In this document: positions 1 through 10,500 of the stretch, one piece after another | Position numbering within the stretch: the first letter of the stretch is position 1 | Layout of the letters: each line of letters opens with the position of its first letter | IMG/VR virus record: IMGVR_UViG_3300036770_003657 | Span: 124,001 to 188,000 of that record | Strand: one strand, 5' to 3' | Length of the DNA: 64,000 nt | Source of the DNA: a virus | Notes under the pieces: generated by a model | What the model was told of the DNA's origin: nothing | Seen by the model: only the letters and a program-made list of their open reading frames with translations | Databases searched by the model: none | Made by a program: the position numbers and the translations under genes

Positions 1-1
1 T

Positions 2-613
2 ATGATTATTAATAGTAATCTATTTGTTAATGGTACTACAGTTGAAGTTAATACAGTTCAAACTACAATTGATGACCCAATCATTACTATTGGTGGTGAT
101 GCTCCTGCTACAGACACTAATGGTCAAACTGATCGTGGTATTGAATTCCGTTGGTGGGATCCTCTAGCTCTTGATGGACAAGGTGCAGCTAAAACAGGTT
201 TCTTTGGTTTTAAAGCCAGCACACGTACTTTTACATTCATCCCAAGTGGTCGTAATGAAAATGAAATTTTTATTGGTGATAGCGGTACAAGTGAAGGTGC
301 TTTTGAAGTTCCAAACTTACAGACTGAAAATATTACCACAGCTCTTAATCAGAACCTAAGAATAGCACCAAGTGGTACTGGTACTGTAGTTATTGAAAGT
401 GCTATTACACAAGGTACTTGGCAAGCTGATGTAATTGATGTTGCTTATGGTGGTACTGGTCGTGTAGAATTACCAGAAGGCGGTATATTATTTGGTAATA
501 ATGATGGTCCAGTAGGTGTTACAAATCCAGCACTAGCTAATGGTAGTTTATTACAAAGTGATTTAGGGGGCAGACCATACTTTAGTAACATAGTAGATTG
601 CGGAACATACTAA
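2..613 (+). CDS. Phage tail-fibre-like structural protein, 5' end cut by the window
   Basis: The reading frame is open from the window edge to TAA at 611-613 (203 codons visible from an ATG at 2). That ATG is probably internal, because the sequence starts in the middle of a known motif. I see the fibre motif 'NLFVNGTTVEVNTVQTTIDD' followed by 'DPIITIGGD', 'DRGIEF' and 'KTGFFGF', then 'YGGTGR' and 'GGILFGN'. This order is characteristic of repeated beta-rich segments in tail-fibre and structural proteins of marine T4-like phages. It ends in a 'VDCGTY'-type tail. By context with the genes that follow it is a virion protein, probably a fibre or baseplate appendage. Its role in attachment is inferred. 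Confidence 0.7.
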   Translation: MIINSNLFVNGTTVEVNTVQTTIDDPIITIGGDAPATDTNGQTDRGIEFRWWDPLALDGQGAAKTGFFGFKASTRTFTFIPSGRNENEIFIGDSGTSEGAFEVPNLQTENITTALNQNLRIAPSGTGTVVIESAITQGTWQADVIDVAYGGTGRVELPEGGILFGNNDGPVGVTNPALANGSLLQSDLGGRPYFSNIVDCGTY

Positions 614-625
614 CCAAAATTTGTT

Positions 626-647
626 AAATAGTCTGTAAAGGCTTTTT
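626..647 (+). terminator. Terminator-like hairpin 1 after the first fibre gene
   Basis: AGTC (630-633) pairs with GGCT (640-643) using one G-T wobble around loop TGTAAA, and is followed by TTTT. A-rich sequence precedes the left arm. The stem is short, so it is a weak candidate alone. It shares its core GTCTGTAAA(A)GGC with a second hairpin 70 bases downstream. Confidence 0.4.
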
Positions 648-694
648 AGTTAAGAGTTGATATGAAACGTGATTCATTATCTATTATCCTGAAC

Positions 695-723
695 AAAAAA
701 GGGTCTGTAAAAGGCCCATTTTT
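695..723 (+). terminator. Terminator-like hairpin 2 after the first fibre gene
   Basis: GGGTC (701-705) pairs with GGCCC (713-717) around loop TGTAAAA. It is flanked by an A run on the left and ATTTTT on the right, which can extend the stem across a one-base bulge and supplies the U tract. It lies just before the strong ribosome-binding site of the next gene, so it would isolate the two transcription units. Confidence 0.6.
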
Positions 724-737
724 GTATGTAGCGACAG

Positions 738-745
738 AAAGGAGG
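738..745 (+). promoter_or_regulatory. Strong Shine-Dalgarno for the 701-residue structural gene
   Basis: AAAGGAGG ends about 12 bases before the ATG at 758. It is the most complete Shine-Dalgarno I see in the window and fixes the start of that gene, in keeping with a highly expressed virion protein. Confidence 0.65.
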
Positions 746-757
746 CAGGGGTTCTAA

Positions 758-2863
758 ATGGCAGCGCAACAACGAGTAGAACTCTTTAGTGGCCGTGTAA
801 AAAAGGTCAAGCCTACACAAGTCAGCGAACAACGCTACGACTTTTTAAAGTTAAGTGAAGCAGAACCAGATCTAGGTGTACCTGAAACTACAGACAGTGC
901 CGATGTAAGACGTATATTGCTTACTGATAAGAATGGCAAACGCTATTGGAGTGACACTGTACAAATTGATGATAACGGTGATTTACAAAGTAGTGGTCAA
1001 ATACAGGCAGACGCTTTCCATACTGAACGATTAGAAGTAACAGATTCAGGACTTAATGCTAGATTTGTTGGTGAAGATATTAATCTTACAACAAATGGTA
1101 ACTTGCAAACCACTGGACTAGTTAAATTTAATAGTGCAATGGGCGTAAACATAGGTAACCCAGATCAAGGTGCTCTAGTAAGTAGAGCAGTTGCAATGAA
1201 TACAGCCACGCCTGTATCAAGAGGAATGGCACAAATGAATTTTATATTAGGTAAATTAGTACCTAAACCACCCCCAAACTTTCCTAAACTTAAAAATGGA
1301 ACTGATCAAACATTAGCTATACAAAATGTTAATAGTTATAGGATGTGTGATTTTGTTCAAACTGATAACACAAGCAGTAATCGTAATGTAGCAGGTGGTA
1401 CTACAGTAACCGTAGTTAGAAGAGCTGCTACTTATGAAACAAATTATATTAATAATTGTGGCCCAGGTGACAGAGGCACAGTAACAATTTATAAAAATGA
1501 TGTTGCTAGTGGCAGTAAAGCGTTAACAGATGGTCTAGTAGAAGATGAAGATGATACATCACCTAACTACTTATTGGGAACAGATAACGGTTTATACAGT
1601 AATTTACGCATAGCTGATGATAAAGATTATGCTCTGACAGCAGATCCAGCTATTGCTCCACTATTTTGGCAGACTTTTGATGCCAGAGCTGAGGGTACAG
1701 TAACAGAAGGATGGAATGAAGTATACATTGAACACGATCAATTGTTTACAGATCCTGTAACAACTGGAACAACTAATCTAGCTTATTGGTATTATGATGC
1801 TAGCACACCTGGCGTTCCAGTATTTTCTTCAGTTACCTTTACACCAAACGGTAGTCCTACGCTATCATATAGTAGTACTATTCCACATTATGCTAATGCT
1901 ACATCATTTACTTTAGGTTTTGATATTAGTAAACTAAGCGGTGATATGTATCCGACTAGCAATACCTTTATTACCAGTGCAGCAGGTGGTGCGTTTGATG
2001 CTCCTACTCCTTTGACATATGCCAGTGCAGGGATAACTACTCCATTACCTAGGAATTATCTAGCAAGTTCAACTTTACCATTAACAACAACTGTGGCAGT
2101 TAAGTCAGGATTTGGTTCAAGTACTAGCCCAGTAACATTGACAGCTCTAAATAGTTATGGAACTGCTACACAAAATTTTACACCAAGTGGTGGTGTATTA
2201 TTTAAAACTGGAACAAGTAATGCAAGTAGTGTAGAAGAGACAAATATCAGTGTGCCAACAACTAGTTTTGGTAGTGGTAGTGGTAATGCATATAGAATAG
2301 TAAATCCAGGTAGTGGTGATAATCCAAGTTTTACAGCCAACGCAGCAGCATTTAATAGCCAGTCAAGTACCCTACAAACATATGATGCAGTGGTAGTTGG
2401 TAGCGGTAGTCAAGGTGTTTTGAAACACGATGCAACAAATTATAGCACAGGGTTTTTACCACCAGGACCAAATTTAAGTGGACAGGATGCAGATCAATAT
2501 TTTACTTTTGCTTTTGTAAGAGGTGCTATTAGTAAGTTTAATATTAACATTACAGGAACTATAAGAGGTTTATGGGTAGCATTACCAGCCAGTAGCATAC
2601 AAACTAGCATTAATAATTGGTTAGATATGAGTCTTCCATATGCTGGTTCAGGTATTCCAGGTGATCAAGGTAGTGGAAATGGTTCAAATGGTTGCAGTAT
2701 TGGTGGTACAATAACTTTAGGAAGTAGTGTAGCTCAAAGTAAAACCTGTACATTTGGTATTGTAAGTAGTTCTAGTACTGGAACTAATGAAATTTATATA
2801 AGAATTAAACTACAGGCAGGTGATGAAGTTACAGCTCTAAGCTTATCAGGAGCAACTAACTAA
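758..2863 (+). CDS. Large virion structural protein, probable fibre/baseplate component
   Basis: A 701-residue protein rich in Ser, Thr, Gly and Asn with predicted beta character and no signal peptide or membrane segment. The N-terminus ('RVELFSGRVKKVKP', then 'QRYDFLKLSEAEPDLG' and 'DKNGKRYWSD') resembles the start of a structural family in marine T4-like phages. Residues about 60-130 have short fibre-type repeats ('DDNGDLQSSGQIQAD', 'LTTNGNLQTTG'). From about residue 200 on it is long, low-complexity and beta-rich, with no catalytic motif that I recognise. Its TAA overlaps the next ATG by one base, so the two are probably translationally coupled. A tail fibre or baseplate wedge attachment is the best guess from context; the exact T4 counterpart is not clear. 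Confidence 0.65.
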   Translation: MAAQQRVELFSGRVKKVKPTQVSEQRYDFLKLSEAEPDLGVPETTDSADVRRILLTDKNGKRYWSDTVQIDDNGDLQSSGQIQADAFHTERLEVTDSGLNARFVGEDINLTTNGNLQTTGLVKFNSAMGVNIGNPDQGALVSRAVAMNTATPVSRGMAQMNFILGKLVPKPPPNFPKLKNGTDQTLAIQNVNSYRMCDFVQTDNTSSNRNVAGGTTVTVVRRAATYETNYINNCGPGDRGTVTIYKNDVASGSKALTDGLVEDEDDTSPNYLLGTDNGLYSNLRIADDKDYALTADPAIAPLFWQTFDARAEGTVTEGWNEVYIEHDQLFTDPVTTGTTNLAYWYYDASTPGVPVFSSVTFTPNGSPTLSYSSTIPHYANATSFTLGFDISKLSGDMYPTSNTFITSAAGGAFDAPTPLTYASAGITTPLPRNYLASSTLPLTTTVAVKSGFGSSTSPVTLTALNSYGTATQNFTPSGGVLFKTGTSNASSVEETNISVPTTSFGSGSGNAYRIVNPGSGDNPSFTANAAAFNSQSSTLQTYDAVVVGSGSQGVLKHDATNYSTGFLPPGPNLSGQDADQYFTFAFVRGAISKFNINITGTIRGLWVALPASSIQTSINNWLDMSLPYAGSGIPGDQGSGNGSNGCSIGGTITLGSSVAQSKTCTFGIVSSSSTGTNEIYIRIKLQAGDEVTALSLSGATN

Positions 2864-4263
2864 TGGCTATCGTTGATAAACAAAAGGTTGACCTATTATA
2901 TAAGAAACTTTTTGGTGTAGCCAAGACTGATTTTAATACACTAAAAGGTGCTAGTAACGAGGTTATTCCTAGTCCAGCACTGATTCGTGGTGATACTGTA
3001 TGGACACAGGCTAATAGTATACCAGCCATACCTGCTGTGGTTCCTAATATTGTTGAATACTTAACAATACAGTGTGAACCTGATGATACAACTACACCAA
3101 TAAGTGGAGTATACCCAACTTGGATAGCTAAAGGTGGTAGTCCTTTAGAAAGATTAAAGTATTGGATACCACCTGAGTTTGGATCAGCTTATTTGATCGA
3201 AGTATATATAGGTGATCCTGATAATGGTGGAACAAGAATATTTGATGCTGGTATAAATGATAAAGGTGCTTATTACTTTGACTATATGTCAGGTATTTTA
3301 AACTTTACAAATTATACCGATAATGGTGGTAGTACAAATGTTATCCCAGATGGGTTAAGTGGTAATGATATTTGGGTAAGAGGTTATAGATATATAGGTT
3401 TTGTTGGTATAACAGATCAACAAGAGGGTAAGTTTGGTAACTTGCAACTTATCAATAATACTATAGTTGCCATAAACACTGATATAAATGATGATCCAGA
3501 TACTGGTGATGTAATAATTCAACCTAGATTAGATGGATATGTTAGGCTACAGGGCAGTAGATTTACTCAACATGCTACAGATACGGATACTGATGACACT
3601 TATGATTCAGGTAATCCTTATAATACTATATATGAAAAAACAAGTTTATTGGCGAGAGCCAGTACTCTTAATGGTGAGGAAGTAGAAGTCACACTAGATG
3701 GACTTAGTCCAAGTAGTACAAATAGATTTGTATTGGCTAATGATACAACTTATAAGGTACAGGTCAATATAACTGGTAGACTGGATGGCGGAACAGAAAG
3801 CGCTATCTGGAATATAGATTTTTTAGCAAGCAGAGGAGCTAATGCATCGACGACGTCAATAATTGGAAACACTATAACTGAGAAAGTTGCTGGGTCGCCA
3901 AGTACCGCAGTAACTATAGTTACGGTCGCCGCCGGAAGTTTTATCAATGGTAATGTTTATAAAATTAAGACATTAGGCACAACTAATTGGGCCAGTATAT
4001 CAAGTGATGGTGCTACTAGAGATTATGAAGTGGGTAGTGTATTCACTGCTATAGGTTCTGGCACTGGAGATGGTACTGCTGATGAATATTTAAGCCCTAC
4101 TGATCAACGTACTTATAGTTGGGCAGTAAAAGCAGAAGCAGATACTACTAATGGATTGATTAAAATATTGGTTAAAGGTCCTAGTAAATTGAGTGGATCA
4201 GATCCAGATAAAACCATCAAATGGTTGGCAGCGATAAATACATTGGACATTTATGAGACCTAA
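2863..4263 (+). CDS. Virion structural protein with inserted 'YKIKTLGTTNW' module
   Basis: A 466-residue beta-rich protein. The N-terminal part ('MAIVDKQKVDLLYKKLFGVA', 'PALIRGDTVWTQ', 'LKYWIPPEFGSAYLIEVYIG', 'YYFDYMSGILNF') has the look of a conserved structural protein of marine T4-like phages. Residues about 355-405 carry a separate module, 'SFINGNVYKIKTLGTTNWAS' and 'GSVFTAIGSGTGDGTA', which recurs in many unrelated phage structural proteins and looks like a mobile domain. DNA around 3845-3945 is locally richer in G+C (GACGACGTC, GTCGCCGCCGG) than its surroundings, consistent with insertion. The gene sits between two other structural genes with minimal gaps, so a fibre or baseplate role is likely. 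Confidence 0.6.
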   Translation: MAIVDKQKVDLLYKKLFGVAKTDFNTLKGASNEVIPSPALIRGDTVWTQANSIPAIPAVVPNIVEYLTIQCEPDDTTTPISGVYPTWIAKGGSPLERLKYWIPPEFGSAYLIEVYIGDPDNGGTRIFDAGINDKGAYYFDYMSGILNFTNYTDNGGSTNVIPDGLSGNDIWVRGYRYIGFVGITDQQEGKFGNLQLINNTIVAINTDINDDPDTGDVIIQPRLDGYVRLQGSRFTQHATDTDTDDTYDSGNPYNTIYEKTSLLARASTLNGEEVEVTLDGLSPSSTNRFVLANDTTYKVQVNITGRLDGGTESAIWNIDFLASRGANASTTSIIGNTITEKVAGSPSTAVTIVTVAAGSFINGNVYKIKTLGTTNWASISSDGATRDYEVGSVFTAIGSGTGDGTADEYLSPTDQRTYSWAVKAEADTTNGLIKILVKGPSKLSGSDPDKTIKWLAAINTLDIYET

Positions 4264-4272
4264 GGAACGACG

Positions 4273-4518
4273 ATGACGTTGCGCTGGAATATTGATTTTA
4301 AGCCCGCAGACGCAGATTTCTGCTATGTCGACACCTACACAACTCATAATTCTAAAACATTCTACGAGAATATTTTTTACTGTAAGCCAGTAAAATATGA
4401 TGTCGATAGCACCCTATTAAATTATAACAATAATAACAAGCTATTCTACTCAACCTATTGGCCAAATAACGATATAACTCGTCATGCTGTAAGCCAAGGT
4501 GGTAGAATAAGCAGATGA
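4273..4518 (+). CDS. Small conserved-position protein upstream of the giant fibre
   Basis: An 81-residue Tyr/Asn-rich protein ('YVDTYTTHNSKTFYENIFYC', 'LFYSTYWPN') with two Cys and no motif I recognise. It starts 9 bases after the preceding gene, and its TGA overlaps the giant gene's start in the arrangement ATGA, so translation of the 6000-residue protein is probably coupled to it. It could be a small fibre connector or chaperone, but nothing in the sequence proves that. The function is unknown. Confidence 0.6.
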   Translation: MTLRWNIDFKPADADFCYVDTYTTHNSKTFYENIFYCKPVKYDVDSTLLNYNNNNKLFYSTYWPNNDITRHAVSQGGRISR

Positions 4519-7500
4519 GTGTATTAAAGAGATATTTCCAAGGCGTACAAGGAGTCCAAGACGGTTGGCGCTCCATAATGATTGGCGAAAAGGGTGCCCA
4601 AGGTACTCAAGGCCTACAAGGTGACAGCGCAGTTGGTGGATTTTTCTTATGGGAACAAACTACACCAGCTGTAGTTTGGGAAATTCCTCATAACTTAGGA
4701 GCACGAATTGTAGTCGTGCAGTTGGCCAATACCGATGGTGAAAGTATTCAAGAAGGTTTACCAGGTAGTCCATATATAGAATTTATTGATTCTAGTAATT
4801 TAAAGGTATATTTTAGCACAGCTACAGCAGGATATGCAGCAATTACCAGTGGTGGTGGCTTACAGGGTATCCAAGGTATGCAGGGTATCCAAGGTATACA
4901 GGGTGATTTGGGACCACAAGGTATTCAAGGTCGTCAAGGTACACAAGGTTTACAGGGTATTCAGGGTCTAGGTTTTGTATGGCGTGGCCTTTGGAATATA
5001 AACGAAACTTATAATTTTAATGACGTAGTATACTATAATGGTGGTAGCTGGGTAGCCAAACAACCAAATAGTGGTCAAGCAGCTCCATTCCAAGGTAGCG
5101 CATATTGGGATATAATGACAGCCCAAGGACCACAGGGTATACAAGGTGTACAAGGTAGATTTGGTCCACAAGGACCACAAGGACCACAAGGAACACAGGG
5201 TTTACAAGGTGATTTAGGTATACAAGGTATACAAGGTATACAGGGTATTCAAGGTCGAAGCATTATTTGGAAAGGTTATTGGACTGACACTGATGAATAT
5301 TTTATCGGTGATATGGTATACTATAATGGTGGTAGCTGGGTTTCAACTAGAGATGCTAGTTTATCGGATCCAAACATTAATAAAGAGCCATATGTAGGCA
5401 GTCAATTTTGGGATAAGAGTACTAGCCAAGGTATTCAAGGTGTACAAGGCGTACAAGGTGTACAAGGCGTCCAAGGCGTACAAGGTGTACAAGGCGTCCA
5501 AGGTATACAGGGTGTTGGATTCCAATGGCGTGGTACTTGGAGTGCTACTGAAGAATATGATATTAACCATACAGTATACTATAACGGCTTTAGTTATGTA
5601 AGTTTAATAAGATTCAACACTGGAAATAGACCAGATGACCCAGCTCATGATGATAAATGGGATATTGTAGCAGCACAGGGTGTACAGGGTGTCCAAGGCG
5701 TACAGGGTGTACAAGGTGTCCAAGGTGTCCAAGGTGTACAAGGTGTACAAGGCGTTCAAGGTGTACAAGGCGTTCAAGGTGTACAAGGCGTACAAGGCGT
5801 ACAGGGTGTACAGGGTGTCCAAGGCGTACAGGGTGTACAGGGTGTACAGGGTGTACAGGGTATCCAAGGTTTCAGTATTTTATGGCAAGGACAGTGGCAA
5901 AATAATGTAACCTATAATACAAACCACGTTGTTTATTATGATGGCAACAGCTGGATAGCATTAGAGGATGGAATAGAAGGTATACATCCAGGACCAGAAG
6001 ATGATAACGGTTATTGGGGAAGAATGACCGCTCAAGGTATCCAAGGTCTACAAGGTGTCCAAGGTGTACAAGGTGTACAAGGTGTACAAGGTGTACAGGG
6101 CGTTCAAGGCGTACAAGGTGTACAGGGTGTACAGGGCGTACAAGGTGTACAGGGCGTACAAGGTGTACAGGGCGTACAAGGCGTACAGGGTGTACAGGGT
6201 GTACAGGGCGTTCAGGGCGTTCAGGGTGTACAAGGTGTACAAGGTGTACAGGGCGTACAAGGTGTACAAGGCGTACAAGGTGTACAGGGTGTACAGGGCG
6301 TACAAGGTGTACAAGGTGTACAAGGCGTACAGGGTGTACAGGGTGTACAGGGCGTACAAGGTGTACAGGGTGTACAAGGTGTACAGGGTGTACAAGGTGT
6401 ACAAGGTGTACAGGGCGTACAGGGCGTACAGGGTGTACAGGGTGTCCAAGGTGTACAAGGTGTACAAGGTGTACAAGGTATTCAAGGTATTCAAGGTCTT
6501 GGATTTAACTGGAAAGGTGTTTGGGATCCTAATACTACATATTTTACTAATGATGCAGTATTTTATAATGGTAGTGCTTATAATAGTCAATATGATTATA
6601 ATATAGGTAAACGTCCAGATCTAACATGGGACCCTGAAGCATGGAGTATGATTGCAAGCCAAGGTATTCAAGGCTTGCAGGGTGTACAAGGTGTACAAGG
6701 TGTACAAGGCGTACAGGGTGTACAAGGCGTACAGGGTGTACAGGGTGTACAAGGCGTACAGGGTGTACAAGGTGTCCAAGGTGTACAGGGTGTCCAAGGC
6801 GTTCAAGGTGTACAGGGTGTTCAAGGCAATCAAGGTGTACAAGGCGTACAAGGCGTACAAGGTGTACAAGGCGTTCAAGGTGTACAGGGTGTACAGGGCG
6901 TACAGGGTGTACAAGGTGTACAAGGTGTACAAGGTGTACAGGGTGTACAGGGTGTCCAAGGCGTACAAGGTGTCCAAGGTGTCCAAGGTGTACAAGGTGT
7001 ACAAGGCGTTCAAGGTGTACAAGGCGTTCAAGGTGTACAAGGCGTTCAAGGTGTACAAGGTGTACAGGGTATTCAAGGCTTTGGTATCATTTGGCGTGGT
7101 TTATACGATTTTGATACAAGATATTATCAAAATGAAGTTGTATTCTATAATGGCGCAAGCTGGATTGTAAAATATACTGGTGTAGAAGGGGTAACTCCAG
7201 GTAGTGAAAATCCAACTACTGTACCAGGACCAGAGTATAATGATACATTTTGGGAATTATTAGCTAGTCAAGGTATTCAAGGATTACAAGGTGTACAGGG
7301 TGTACAAGGTGTACAAGGTGTACAGGGTGTACAGGGTGTACAAGGTGTACAGGGTGTACAGGGTGTACAAGGCGTACAAGGTGTCCAAGGTGTACAAGGT
7401 GTCCAAGGTGTCCAAGGTGTACAAGGTGTACAAGGCGTACAGGGTGTACAGGGTGTACAGGGTGTACAGGGCGTACAGGGTGTACAAGGTGTACAGGGTG

Positions 7501-10500
7501 TACAAGGCGTACAAGGTGTACAGGGTGTACAGGGTTTACAGGGCGTTCAAGGCGTTCAAGGTGTACAGGGCGTACAAGGCGTTCAAGGTGTACAAGGTGT
7601 ACAAGGTGTACAGGGTGTCCAAGGCGTACAGGGCGTTCAAGGTGTACAAGGCGTTCAAGGTGTACAAGGTGTACAAGGTGTACAGGGCGTACAAGGCGTA
7701 CAGGGTGTACAAGGTGTACAAGGTGTACAGGGTGTACAAGGTGTCCAAGGTGTACAAGGTGTACAGGGTGTCCAAGGTGTACAGGGTGTCCAAGGTGTCC
7801 AAGGTGTACAAGGTGTACAAGGTGTACAAGGTGTACAGGGTGTACAAGGCGTACAGGGTGTACAAGGCGTACAGGGTGTACAAGGTGTTCAAGGTGTACA
7901 GGGCGTTCAAGGTGTACAAGGTGTCCAAGGTGTCCAAGGCGTTCAAGGTGTCCAAGGTGTCCAAGGCGTACAGGGTGTACAGGGTGTACAAGGCGTACAG
8001 GGTGTACAAGGTGTACAAGGCGTACAAGGTGTACAAGGAGTACAGGGTGTTCAAGGCGTCCAAGGTATCCAAGGTATTCAAGGTCGCGGACCTGTATGGC
8101 GCGGTGATTGGAGTTCTACTGAACAATATCAAACAGATGATATGGTATACTATGATGGTAATACTTTTATTGCTATCACAGGCGACGCTACAACAAGATT
8201 CAGTGGTGTAGAAACTAGACCATTATTAAGCCCAGTAGGAGCAGGTTATCCAGGTGATGTGAACGATACTTACTGGAATAGAATGACCGCTCAGGGTGTC
8301 CAAGGTTTACAGGGCGTACAAGGTGTACAGGGTGTACAGGGTGTACAAGGAGTACAAGGAGTACAAGGTGTACAAGGCGTACAAGGCGTTCAAGGTGTAC
8401 AGGGCGTTCAAGGTGTACAGGGCGTTCAAGGCGTACAGGGTGTACAAGGAGTACAAGGTGTACAAGGCGTACAGGGTGTACAGGGTGTACAAGGCGTTCA
8501 AGGCAATCAAGGTGTGCAAGGTGTACAAGGAGTACAGGGTGTACAGGGTGTACAAGGTGTACAGGGCGTTCAAGGTGTACAAGGTAATCAAGGTGTCCAA
8601 GGTGTACAAGGCGTACAGGGCGTACAAGGTGTACAGGGTGTCCAAGGCGTACAAGGTGTACAAGGTGTGCAAGGCGTACAAGGCGTACAAGGCGTACAAG
8701 GCGTACAAGGTATACAGGGTGTACAAGGCGTACAGGGTGTACAGGGTGTACAAGGCGTACAAGGTGTTCAGGGTGTACAAGGTGTACAGGGCGTACAGGG
8801 CGTACAGGGTGTCCAAGGTGTACAAGGTGTACAGGGCGTTCAAGGTGTACAAGGTGTCCAAGGTGTACAGGGTGTACAGGGTGTACAGGGTGTACAAGGC
8901 GTACAGGGTGTACAGGGTGTCCAAGGTGTCCAAGGTGTACAAGGTGTACAAGGTGTACAGGGTGTACAAGGCGTACAGGGTGTACAAGGCGTACAGGGTG
9001 TACAAGGCGTACAGGGTGTACAAGGCGTTCAAGGCAATCAAGGTGTCCAAGGTGTCCAAGGTGTTCAAGGTGTACAAGGTGTACAGGGCGTTCAAGGCGT
9101 TCAAGGCAATCAAGGTGTACAGGGCGTTCAAGGCGTACAAGGTGTACAAGGCGTACAAGGCGTACAAGGCGTACAAGGTGTACAAGGTGTACAGGGTGTT
9201 CAAGGTGTACAAGGTGTACAGGGCGTTCAAGGTGTACAAGGTGTACAAGGCGTACAGGGTATTCAAGGATTTGGATTACGTTGGAAAGGCGAGTACGATC
9301 CTTCCACAATTTACCAACAAAATGATGTAGTTTATTATGACGGTGATAGCTTTATAGCAGTATATCCAATTGACCATTATAATGCACCGTTTGGACAATT
9401 CAGTGGTCAAGTACCAGAATTTACTCCAGGCGATGTAAACACTACATATTGGAATAGAATAACAGCTCAAGGTATTCAAGGTGTACAGGGTGTTCAAGGT
9501 GTACAGGGTGTTCAAGGTGTACAGGGTGTCCAAGGTGTACAGGGTGTACAAGGTCTACAAGGCATTCAGGGACTACAAGGTGTACAGGGTGTACAGGGTG
9601 TTCAAGGCGTCCAAGGTGTTCAAGGCGTCCAAGGTGTACAAGGCGTCCAAGGTGTTCAAGGCGTCCAAGGTGTACAAGGCGTCCAAGGTGTTCAAGGTGT
9701 ACAGGGTGTACAGGGTGTACAGGGTGTACAGGGTGTACAGGGTGTACAAGGCGTTCAAGGTGTTCAAGGTGTACAGGGTGTACAAGGCGTACAGGGTGTA
9801 CAAGGTGTACAGGGTGTACAAGGCGTACAGGGTGTACAAGGTGTACAGGGTGTACAGGGTGTACAGGGCGTACAAGGTGTACAGGGCGTACAAGGCGTAC
9901 AAGGTGTACAAGGTGTACAAGGTGTACAAGGCGTCCAAGGTGTACAAGGTGTCCAAGGTGTCCAAGGTGTACAGGGTGTACAAGGCGTACAAGGCGTACA
10001 GGGTGTACAAGGCGTACAAGGTGTACAGGGTGTACAGGGTGTACAAGGTGTACAAGGCGTTCAAGGTGTTCAAGGTGTTCAAGGTGTTCAAGGTGTACAA
10101 GGCGTACAAGGTGTACAAGGCGTACAGGGTGTACAAGGCGTACAAGGTGTACAGGGTGTACAAGGCGTACAAGGTGTACAGGGTGTACAGGGTGTACAAG
10201 GTGTTCAAGGCGTCCAAGGTGTACAAGGTGTACAAGGTGTACAAGGTGTACAAGGTGTCCAAGGCGTACAGGGCGTACAAGGTATACAGGGCTTTGGTAT
10301 TATCTGGCGTGGAATGTATGATTTCACAACAAGATATTATCAAAACGAAGTTGTTTTCTACAATGGTGCCAGCTGGATAGTTCGTTATACTGGTGTAGAA
10401 GGATTAACACCTGGTATAGATGACCCAACTACAGTACCAGGACCAGAATATAATGACACATATTGGGAATTACTAGCCAGCCAAGGTATCCAAGGATTAC

